From Isochrysis galbana (Eukaryota; Haptophyta; Isochrysidales; Isochrysidaceae): a stretch of DNA of 20,000 bases. Location: assembly GCA_018136815.1 (NCBI GenBank), contig CM030943.1:3178885-3198884 (forward strand). Reading direction: 5' to 3'. This document shows, piece by piece, positions 1-7,247 of this stretch. Below the pieces are notes generated by a model. It saw only the letters and a list, made by a program, of their open reading frames with translations. It was not told where the DNA came from and did no database searches. Each line of letters opens with the position of its first letter. The stretch's first letter is position 1. The position numbers and the translations under genes were made by a program.

Positions 1-1
1 C

Positions 2-418
2 GAAGCCTCGCATCACGCGTTCGTGTGCGAGGACGTGTTTGTTGGCATCAGCCACCTCTGCCCATTGACTGTATTGTCAGGAGGGTACGACAGAGTGAAC
101 AAGCTCAATGAAGCAGGGAACTCTTTGCTCTTCTACATCGGCGACCTCAAATACGTCTTCGTGGGCATCGAAGTGTTCGAATTTGAGGCCGTCGACGAGA
201 TTGTCGCATTCGTATCGCCTGTAGGAGCGAACGACTTTCCGTATCCCTACGCCATCGATTAGACCGGTAGGCATTACCTCATGCTCGAAAAGAAGCAGGG
301 GTACATTGACCCGTACCACAGCTTTTACGACATCGAAAAGAAGTTCAAGCTGACACACGAGGAGTGCGGTATACATCCGATGCACTCATTGAAGACGATC
401 CTTTCAAGACAAGTGTGA
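2..418 (+). pseudogene. Broken fragment resembling a conserved giant-virus protein family
   Basis: One reading frame is open from the left edge to 259, is interrupted by TAG at 260-262, and continues in the same frame to TGA at 416-418. It has no ATG near its start, so it is a fragment cut by the window edge. The visible pattern is a beta-rich stretch containing LLFYIGDLKYVFVGIEVFEF, then SPVGANDFPYPYAID, then the stop. After the stop come HYLMLEKK and DPYHSFYDIEKKF. From memory this order (KYVYIG-type strand, SPVGNxDxPYPYA, YxMLxK, YxYFYD) is typical of short uncharacterised proteins of mimivirus-like viruses and of viral insertions in algae. The match on both sides of the TAG suggests a decayed gene rather than a real terminus. 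Function is unknown. A sequencing error or stop-codon recoding are alternatives. The antisense frame at 77-385 is judged a shadow. Confidence 0.5.
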
Positions 419-1661
419 GGAGAGGTCCACGTCATGCGTGACGAGGAGGCCGCTGGAATTTTCATCGAGGGCGGGGGCACGCACTAGTAACCATGCATCC
501 CCTTGCTCACAGGAGCGCCCTCATGGTGAGCTAGGCCCGGTGTCCTAGGACCGAGCTCTTTTGTATTTGATGTTGCTCGGCCAGAGTCCCCACGGGAGGG
601 GAAGAAACCCTGAGGGAAAGGAGACCAAATGAAGGCAAGCCGCCTCGCGCCCCCTACCAGTGGCACCCCACACTGCTCGCGAGAGGTGTAGGCTCACCGT
701 GCCCACTACCTCCAGGCCATTCTTCTGCCGATCGCAGGCGATTGCCCTTCGCGGAAGCTCCGCGTTTCTTATAGTGATGCGCCCCTTATTCATTTCTCTG
801 ATTCCCTCCCGTGGACGACCGTGTCATTCTCCCAAAATAGACCGCCACGCCCGGGGAAGGGAGGGGGGTCACTCACCGACGCCATTGCCTTTCGTGGGGC
901 GGGAGGGGGGTCGTAGGGGGGGGGGAGACGGTTGCCGGGGCAGGTAGGGGGGGACCCTGCGGAGTCCTTGGACACCCAGAGGAGGTGGAAAATAGTGGTT
1001 ATAAAGAGGGAGTGGGAGTGGCCGGGCTATTGTGTGGGCCCAAGGGGGGGGTCTAGGTCCTAATGGGCCCCGGATATGTGCTCGTTGGGTGTGTTGGGAA
1101 GTTTCTACTGAGTAAAAACCTCAAATCCCCTCAATTCTGAGATGGTCATTCCCCCCCCCTCCGTGTAAAAACCCTGTTTGACCGCCCTACAAGGAGGCCA
1201 CCTGCCAAGAAACGAACAGGCGCCTCGCGTTTGGCCCGTGTGATGCTATTTAAACGTTGAGGTGGAAGGTGCCAAAGATGAAGGCCGAGAAAGATGCTCA
1301 CACTTACAAGCATCGTCGTACCGAGCCTCCACTTTTCTTTGGCGTGCATGTCTTTATTTCGCTTCATTATTTGCTTTCATCAATTCTTCAAGATGGGGAG
1401 TCCATGCCTTCAAGTGTGCGGTTACCATTTAGCCTCATGTTTGACTCGCGTAGCGCGCAGCTTGAGAGTGTCGGAGAAAATCGCAGGATGCGGATCATGC
1501 CGTCCCCCTTTTTCTCCGCTCCACCGACCCATGACCAACCACTCGCCTGTTCGCTCGTCCACAACGCTTACGAAATACGGCGCACAACAATGATTCGTTT
1601 CGAACTGCGCTTTATGTATGCACTGAGAGACTCAGAGAAGACGCGGCGGTTGTCATTGCCG
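419..1661. other. Intergenic region without a recognisable gene
   Basis: About 1.2 kb between the viral-like fragment and the end of the Hsp70-type gene. It holds repeat R1a at 583-645, a G-rich stretch (about 850-960) with many runs of 4-9 G, and a more AT-rich part (about 1080-1660). Short ORFs occur on both strands, but none has a recognisable domain or continues the Hsp70 coding sequence past its stop. A TATAAA at 1000-1005 has no identifiable gene downstream. Confidence 0.5.
583..645 (+). repeat. Dispersed repeat module R1, copy a
   Basis: About 63 bp, sense orientation on the plus strand. It contains GAAGAAACCCTGAGGG followed by AAAGGAGACCAAATGAAGGC and ends at GCCGCCT. The same unit occurs on the minus strand at 5966-6028 and 10901-10964 and, degenerate, on the plus strand at 12293-12327. 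The first three copies share nearly the same end points, so it behaves as a discrete unit. Confidence 0.8.
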
Positions 1662-3830
1662 CTACCTAACTTCTGCTCCATTGTCATCAAATGCAAACGG
1701 CGGCTCGTCCTCAAAGTCATCATCGAAATTGTCCAAGTCCCCGCCGTCGCTCCATTCCCAGCCGCAATGAGCAGTAGCCTCGGCATCCTCGTTGGCAGCC
1801 GCCTCCATCAGTCTGCCGAGTTTGGCTTGCCACGCCTGCATGACGCGACCTGGTATCTCCCCCGCCAACATCCCGGCGTAGACGGCAGCACCAAGCGCGA
1901 CTGCCTCCATCGGAGGTACCGTCTTGCGAGGTGAGACACCGAAGAGGTTGCTCACGAGCTTGCGCACCTAGAGGGGGAAAGGTATGCATGGTGGGCGTTA
2001 ACCATGACGAGTAGCTCGTGAACCAATGCCGCACCGGCCAACGATTCCGAGCCCACTCCTATTACTGCGGCACGCCGCAGTTATGGATGATCATCCGGCG
2101 CATACTTACCGCCGCCATCTGTGCCGCGCCTCCTACCATTATTATTTCGGACAACAGTTCGCCTTGCGGAAGGTATGTGCGTTTCCCCTTGGGGAGAAGA
2201 GCCTCCGCGGCTTGCCGCGCCTTCTTTTTTGGCTTCCGATTTGGCGCGGCCGCTTGCTCCTCACCCGGCAGAGCAATCTTCGCCGCGAGAGCCACCTCAT
2301 AGAGCGGCGCCTTAAGGCGTTGTAGAAGGCCCTCGCATGCAGCTTCCATGTCAGCACGCGTAAGAATGAGAACGCTGCCTTCAACAAGCGATTCTTCCAC
2401 CAACTCCCCTGTAGCACTCGTTTTCACGTCATTGGCCCCTGTCCGGGCATTGACACCGCTATCTGGCAGGACAATCTCCACCTTTGTGACGACGGACAGC
2501 TTGATCTTGGCAGCCTCAACCCGCTCGCGAAGCAGTCGCATCGCCCTCTCATTCCCGCGTAGCCGGGTGTGGCCCAGAGCCTGTGGGAGTAGTGCGGGCA
2601 TGCGAACTCAATGGGCACGGGCGGCAGCGCCTGAGGCGCGACGGCGACATCTGCTGCGCAGTCGTGCAGGGGTAGGTGCCACTTGGCCAGCATCGAGCTT
2701 GCCTTGGCCTTTGCCAATACAAGCTCGAGAATGCATGCGTCGAAGTCAGTGCCTCCCAGTCGTGCATCGCCTGAAGTGGCGAGCACCTCGATCGAGCCGT
2801 CGACCATCAAGTCTAGCACCTGCGGTTGAGCCGGTGGCGACGGCCAAGCACATATAGGCGGCTGCGCTGAGCGTGCTCGAATCATAAACAACATGCAACC
2901 GAAGATGCCAAGCGTGGGCGTGCCCTGCCGTGCGCACGTTGGCCGGTTCTCCCCATCGCTGACGGGGGCGCAAGGAACGCGTACCGATACGTCGAAAGTG
3001 CCTGCACCGAGGTCGAAGACGAGGACCTTGCCCACCGCACCGCTGAGCCCGTAGGCGAGGGAGGCAGCGACAGGCTCGGCGAGCAACGTGACCTTTTGCA
3101 GGCCAGCGAGCTGTGCGGCTGCAAACGTTGCCCGTCGCTGCTTCGAATTGAAGTAGGCGGGCACCGTCACAACTACGCGCTCGACATGATCCGCGGGCTC
3201 GCCGGTGAGTTCGTACTCCTCTTTTAGGCTCGAGAGTAGCTCGAGCAGCACTTGTGCGCCGACCTCCTCGGGCTCAAGATCACCGATGGTCTCCAGCGCT
3301 GGGAGTCGAAAAACGACGCGCTCGCCATCCTCGCTGGGCACGGCACGAAACTGTACACGCTCCATCTCGGCTTTGCACTCGGAGGGAGAGCGGCCGAGGA
3401 AACGTTTGGCGGCGTACACGGTGTTGGCCACGTTGGCGCTGGCCTGTTGGTCGGCAGTGCGGCCCACGAGGACGCAAATGGATGGCGAGCCGCCCCTTTC
3501 CTCTTTCGAACTGGCTGCCTCGCCATCCTCTTTCACCTCCCCCGCCTCTCCGCTTTTTTGGGCGATTCGCTCCCTTCCCCGCTCCCTCCTCCATTCTCCC
3601 TTCCCCTCTTCCTCGCTCCTCCCCTCATCCTCAAGCAGAAAACAGACGGTCGATGGTGTGAGGCCCTCGCCTCTGCGGTTGAGCAGCACGCGGGGCGTGC
3701 GGCCGGCGAGCGTGGCGATGGCGGAATTTGTCGTCCCCAGATCGATCCCTACCAGCAGCGCCCCCGCCGGCCGCGCCAGGGACAGAGCCAGAGAGAGAGA
3801 GAGGAGGAGAGAGCCCCGCACGCCAGGCAT
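1662..3830 (-). CDS. Hsp70-family ATPase-domain protein with signal peptide (HSPA13/STCH-like)
   Basis: Four exons: 3830-2985, 2819-about 2649, 2580-2110 and 1967-1662 (stop TAG), about 597 aa. Introns 1 and 3 are clear GT-AG (165 and 142 bp). For intron 2 the acceptor at 2581 is good, but the donor could be 2648 or 2720. The ATG at 3830 starts a hydrophobic signal (residues 7-24). Then come GIDLGTTNS (28-36), a charged insertion (about 70-115), VTVPAYFNSKQR (221-232), AEPVAASLAYGL (from 251), FDLGAGTFDVS (272-282), ARLGGTDFD (301-309), a weakened adenosine motif VGGAAQM (about 488-494) and VPPMEAVALGAAV (513-525). The frame then ends in a 60-residue acidic tail with no substrate-binding domain. 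Signal plus ATPase domain without the peptide-binding half is the architecture of HSPA13/STCH of the ER lumen. Whether this is an orthologue or an independent loss is open. DLGAGT replaces the usual DLGGGT. Confidence 0.88.
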
Positions 3831-3955
3831 GAGCCCGCCCTCTCCCACCAACAGAGAGAGAGGGGAGAGAGAGAAAGAGGGAGGGAGGGGGAGAGAGAGG
3901 GAGAGAGAGAGAGAGAGGGATAGGGAGGGAGGGGGGAGAGAGAGGGATGTAAGAC
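3785..3955. repeat. GA-rich tract (CT-rich on the Hsp70 sense strand)
   Basis: Imperfect (GA)n and GGGA runs that overlap the first codons of the Hsp70-type gene and extend into its leader. On the gene's sense strand this is a pyrimidine tract around the start codon, and it partly encodes the Leu/Ser-rich signal peptide. Confidence 0.9.
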
Positions 3956-4424
3956 CTTCTATATTATAAACGGAACGTGCGACTCGTCGTGAAAACGGGC
4001 GCAACGCTCGTCTGTCGTTCTCCGTCGTAATTCTCTCGTAACTCCTCTTTTCTTCAGTGGCTCCGGGGTGGATGTACCACCGAACCACAACACAAGGAGT
4101 CTCTCTGGCTATAAATGGTGTCGTGATGTTCACGGTGCGGTCTTCACACCCCGTGATATGGCTCAACCCACACAGATGAGGAAGAATGCTCTCATGGTGG
4201 ACTTCCTCCCTCCCCCCCCCACCGGTATCTCCCGCTCCCCTCTCTCTCCCCTCCCCCCGTTGTCTCACCCTCTCGCTCCCCTCGCTCTCTCCCCCCCTCT
4301 CTCTCTCCCCTCCCTCTCTCTCCCTGTCCCTTCTCTCCTCCCGCTCTCTCCGTGCGTCCGCGCGTGCGCGTACGGGTGCTCCGCCATCTCCCCGCTCCTG
4401 GCGCTGCTCCTGGCGCCGGCCGCG
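3831..4424. promoter_or_regulatory. Shared promoter region of two divergent genes
   Basis: The Hsp70-type gene starts at 3830 on the minus strand and the gene of unknown function at 4425 on the plus strand, so about 594 bp must carry both promoters. A TATAAA lies at 4110-4115 (plus). A TATA-like TTTATAATAT read on the minus strand occupies 3970-3961, about 130 bp before the Hsp70 ATG. Each leader ends in a pyrimidine-rich tract on its own sense strand (about 3840-3955 for minus, 4196-4350 for plus). The TATA calls are pattern matches only. Confidence 0.5.
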
Positions 4425-5579
4425 ATGGGCGGCCGGCTTCGTGAGGGCTGGTTCTCTCAGCTCTTTGGATTCCCCGAAGCCATCGCCCTCCGAGAGAAGG
4501 GCGGAGAGGGAGTGAGGGCGAGGATCGAGCTGCGCGCGGACGGAACGCTCACGTCCAGGGTCAACGGTTTTACCCTCGGCACTGGCGTCTTCTCCACGCC
4601 CTCGCTGGGCCAGCTGAGAGAGCAGGCGGGAGCAGCGAGGCGCGGACCGCTCACGCTGAGGCACCTTGCCACGCGCGACGTGTTCGAGATGCACTCGCGG
4701 CCCGAGCTCGCGGGGGCAACCTTCATGGCCGCATCGCAGTTCAACGCCCTCGAGTTCCCCTCTCCCAACGTCACGCCCGACGACGGCGTCAGTGGCTACT
4801 CGGCTGATCCAACGCAGGGGCCTGCATGCGCGCTTGCCGCTCCCGCCGCCACTGTACTGCGCAACTACTTTGTGCCGATGGAAGACGGCTCGACCGGCCA
4901 AACCGCCGAGCGGCAGCTCAACCTTCTGGCCGACGTGCTTCTCGCGGTGCAAGGCTGCGCGGGCGATGAGCCTGCTGACGATAAGCTGCCGCTTGTCGAG
5001 GTGCGCAATGGGTACACCAACTCGGATGAGGCGCGGCTGCGCTCATTCAACGCGGCGCTCTGCTCGGCCGCCGCGCCGGCGCCTGACGATCTGCTCAGCC
5101 TGCTGCGCATAGGGCTACACGTGGACGTTGAGGTGCCCTGGGGACCCGAGCGCTTCGTACTGCGGCCCCAGACAGAGTGGCAGCGTGTGAACCAGGTCTT
5201 CTGCTCGGCGCTCGCTTGCGGTTACTCAGATGGCTCGCTCGAGGCGTGGGAGCCGCTTGCGCGACTCGTGTTGCGCGGTGCTTATGAGGCAACGCTTCTC
5301 GCCGCCGCCTTGTACGGCGGCAGGCGTGCTGATACTGATGCCGACCCGCCCGTCGTCCTTCTGACCTTCTTGGGCGGCGGTGTGTTCTGCAATCCTGACG
5401 AGTGGATTGAGCAAGCGCTTGCCGAATCGCTCGCCGCGGTGGAGGCGCGCGGCATTGCGCTGGACGTGGTGGTGACCCACTTTGGCGCCGTCGACGAAGT
5501 AAAGGCTGCGCGGATTGGCAAGGAAGTAGTGTTCGCACGCGCCGCCCTCAGGCGAGCCCAGCAAGTGGATGAAGAGTGA
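4425..5579 (+). CDS. Conserved protein of unknown function, possibly macro-domain-like
   Basis: A 384-aa ORF from the ATG at 4425 to TGA at 5577-5579 with no intron needed. The frame is open further upstream to 4068 with ATGs at 4158 and 4194, but that part is a CT-tract translation rich in Leu, Ser and Pro and is more likely leader. If an upstream ATG were used, SAISPLLALLLAPAA just before 4425 could act as a signal. Conserved-looking blocks are FMAASQFNALEFPSPNV (100-116), DPTQGPACALAAPAATVLRN (128-147), NQVFCSALACGY and TFLGGGVFCNPDEWI (314-328). From memory these blocks recur together in an uncharacterised family of bacteria, fungi and algae. The glycine-rich GGGVFCN loop and the ASQFN block recall macro/PARG-type ADP-ribose binding folds, but that is a weak inference. 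It is divergent from the Hsp70-type gene. Confidence 0.8.
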   Translation: MGGRLREGWFSQLFGFPEAIALREKGGEGVRARIELRADGTLTSRVNGFTLGTGVFSTPSLGQLREQAGAARRGPLTLRHLATRDVFEMHSRPELAGATFMAASQFNALEFPSPNVTPDDGVSGYSADPTQGPACALAAPAATVLRNYFVPMEDGSTGQTAERQLNLLADVLLAVQGCAGDEPADDKLPLVEVRNGYTNSDEARLRSFNAALCSAAAPAPDDLLSLLRIGLHVDVEVPWGPERFVLRPQTEWQRVNQVFCSALACGYSDGSLEAWEPLARLVLRGAYEATLLAAALYGGRRADTDADPPVVLLTFLGGGVFCNPDEWIEQALAESLAAVEARGIALDVVVTHFGAVDEVKAARIGKEVVFARAALRRAQQVDEE

Positions 5580-5817
5580 CTCGAGGTGCGCATGCAAGCT
5601 CGAGCACGCAAGTCATATCTCGATTGGCCTGTGATGGGGAGGTCGTTGAATGTGTTGACGGATTGTGTACGGATTCTGTGGTATTTGGATGCCCGGCACA
5701 CGTGGTGTGGATGCCGTAATAGCCCTTGGTCGAGAGGGTACCTTGGGGATATGATGTGTGCTAGGATGATGGCGTTGCGTTGTGTATTTATTCCTATGCT
5801 GCATAAATTAAATTAAA
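5580..5817. other. 3' flank of the preceding gene
   Basis: AT-rich flank with no gene. It ends in a run of TAAAT units (about 5805-5820) that adjoins repeat R3a and may be the tail of that repeat. Confidence 0.4.
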
Positions 5818-5930
5818 TTTATACTTAGTTCTTAGTTCGCCCATGGGGGGGCTAGAGCCCCCCCCCTCTCCACTCCTCCCCTGCTGTGGGTGAGGAACCA
5901 TCCATCCTCCTGGCATGCCGTATGGCTTGC
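5818..5930 (-). repeat. Dispersed repeat module R3, copy a
   Basis: About 113 bp, very similar to 19429-19535. Both copies begin with TTTATACTT, contain TTCGCCCATGGGGGGG and a G-run/C-run hairpin, and end near CATGCNNNATGGCTTGC. Copy a has an extra TTAGTTC. The minus strand is called sense because there R1 precedes R3 here and R4 precedes R3 at the right end of the window, with the AT-rich tail last. Confidence 0.85.
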
Positions 5931-5965
5931 TACGAGCAGAATGCCTTGCTACTTGCCAACTCATG

Positions 5966-6028
5966 AGGCGGCTTGCCTTCATTTGGTCTCCTTTCCCTCA
6001 GGGTTTCTTCCCCTCCCGCGGGGACTCT
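5966..6028 (-). repeat. Dispersed repeat module R1, copy b
   Basis: Full-length R1. It directly abuts, and shares its last base with, the stop codon of the b561-type gene. It lies 35 bp from R3a with no R4 between. Confidence 0.85.
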
Positions 6029-6834
6029 CACCCTACCATGAGCCCCCCCGCGAGCACCCCGAAGGAGAGGCCCAGGATCACCCCGTACGCGACGAGAACG
6101 GCGTCGCCTTGGCTCGGCATGAGGGCGCGCTCCGAGAGGGCTTGGTAGACGCCCACGCCGAGCACGGCGTAGCCCGTCCCCTTGTGCGCGACCCGCCACA
6201 CGGCGCGGCGTGCGGTGCGGGCGCCGGGCGTGCCGCGCACGAGCGCGTTGAGCGGCTGCAACAGGGCGAGGGCGAAGGCGACGATCCCGAGCGTGTGATG
6301 GGGGTGCGAGAAGTGGCGCCCTCGGGGCACCGACGCGACGGCGAGCGCGACGCCGGCGGCGGCCACCGCAAGGCCGCTTCCCTGAGAGATCGGGGGGGGG
6401 GGGGAGTGCGTTGTTGGGGTTTCCTCCCTTTTTGGGTGGGAGTGAGGGCCGATGGGGGGCGCGAGGAGGGAGAAACACACCTGCACCACGCGATGCACAC
6501 GGAGCCAGCGGCCGCCGGTGAGCCGGGAGCGCCAAGCGAGCGAGAAAAAGGCCCCCGAGGGGAGGAGCAGCACGCCCCACGCGACGGACATGAACACACC
6601 GTGGGCGAGCAGCGGCAGGGTGGGCGGGGACGAAGGGGGCGAGGACGCGGGGGAGGAAGGGGGCGAGGACGCGGGGGAGGAAGGGGGCGAGAGAGGGGTC
6701 GTACCCACCGCGAGCGGCGGCGGCGCGCAGACAGGCATGCTCCTCGAGGTCCTCGACGACTCGTCCCCCGCGAGCGAGATGTCGTCGGTAGAGAAGCCGA
6801 GCAGCTCGCCCTCGTCCACACCGACGCTCCACAC
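6028..6834 (-). CDS. Cytochrome b561-domain membrane protein (5' end unresolved)
   Basis: Two exons, 6834-6481 and 6381-6028, are joined by a GT-AG intron of 99 bp (6382-6480) whose length is a multiple of three with no stop. The joined frame gives up to 235 aa with four to five hydrophobic segments. The four histidines expected to hold two b hemes are visible: LLAHG (H78), RVHRVV (H114), HHTLGI (H147) and RVAHKG (H184), in the spacing of DOMON/b561 ferric-reductase-type proteins. These move electrons across membranes, usually from ascorbate. The frame has no ATG at 6834. The first in-frame ATG is at 6738, giving about 203 aa that start in a low-complexity Ser/Pro stretch. Further 5' exons, possibly with a DOMON domain, may be missing. 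A partial decayed copy lies at 10901-11361. Confidence 0.72.
   Translation of the reverse strand: MWSVGVDEGELLGFSTDDISLAGDESSRTSRSMPVCAPPPLAVGTTPLSPPSSPASSPPSSPASSPPSSPPTLPLLAHGVFMSVAWGVLLLPSGAFFSLAWRSRLTGGRWLRVHRVVQVCFSLLAPPIGPHSHPKREETPTTHSPPPPISQGSGLAVAAAGVALAVASVPRGRHFSHPHHTLGIVAFALALLQPLNALVRGTPGARTARRAVWRVAHKGTGYAVLGVGVYQALSERALMPSQGDAVLVAYGVILGLSFGVLAGGLMVG
6635..6691. repeat. 24-bp tandem repeat inside the b561 gene
   Basis: The unit GGGGGCGAGGACGCGG plus GGGAGGAA is repeated twice and then partially. On the minus strand it encodes an 8-residue Ser/Pro unit (SSPASSPP type) before the first membrane segment. Confidence 0.85.
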
Positions 6835-6839
6835 ACAGC

Positions 6840-6983
6840 AGGGGTCGGCTGCGCGAGCGCTTCTGTCCGTGGGACGAGAGCGTGTACGCGGCCGCCCTCA
6901 GGGGTGGGCACGCGGACACCCTGCGCTGGCTGCGCGAGGTGGGGTGCCGCCGACTCCTCCGTCGCATGTCTGTGCGCTGCTAA
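6840..6983 (+). pseudogene. Ankyrin-repeat fragment (CPWDE type)
   Basis: A plus-strand frame reads FCPWDESVYAAALRGGHADT followed by LRWLREVGC and ends at TAA (6981-6983). The CPWDE, AAxxGGH, LRWLRExGC pattern is the ankyrin-repeat variant common in large arrays of algal, oomycete and giant-virus genomes. Only one repeat is present and no start codon is visible. It is therefore a fragment or a last exon. It overlaps the upstream end of the b561 frame on the other strand. Confidence 0.55.
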
Positions 6984-7247
6984 GTTGCCTTGATGCCGAC
7001 GCTTGGCCGTCCGTCCCAGTGTGGTTAGTTTTCGCCCCGTTTGGTTTAGTTTGTGTAGTGTCTCTGTGGACCGGCAGCTTTTTGGGTCCCCGCGTTGTAG
7101 TCCCTCGTGTCTACCCTGGACCTAAGAAGCTCTCACTCTCATTCTCTCCCTATCCCACTAGCTCGCTAGCTAGCCTCGTCTCTACTCTCCGACGCCACGC
7201 GTTGCAATCCTCTGAACCTCAGTCTACCTCTCCGCTCGAATCGCTCG
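6984..7247 (+). other. Leader-like region before the ORF at 7248
   Basis: No ORF. The last 130 bp are CT-rich (CTCTCACTCTCATTCTCTCC type), like the leaders of other genes here. The ATG at 7248 follows. Confidence 0.35.

Noticed and set aside
77-385. 102-aa minus-strand ORF
   Set aside because: Antisense shadow of the plus-strand frame, whose conserved-looking blocks continue on both sides of the TAG.
1000-1005. TATAAA as a promoter
   Set aside because: No identifiable gene lies downstream on the plus strand, so it is probably chance.
1257-1934. 225-aa plus-strand ORF
   Set aside because: Its second half is antisense to the last Hsp70 exon, and no domain is recognised.
4068-4424. Upstream extension of the gene at 4425
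   Set aside because: The frame starts at GTG, not ATG, and encodes a low-complexity Leu/Ser/Pro translation of a CT tract. More likely leader, though an ATG at 4158 or 4194 cannot be fully excluded.
5890-6993. 367-aa plus-strand ORF rich in Arg and Gly
   Set aside because: Antisense to the b561 gene, which has clear heme histidines and an intron on the minus strand.
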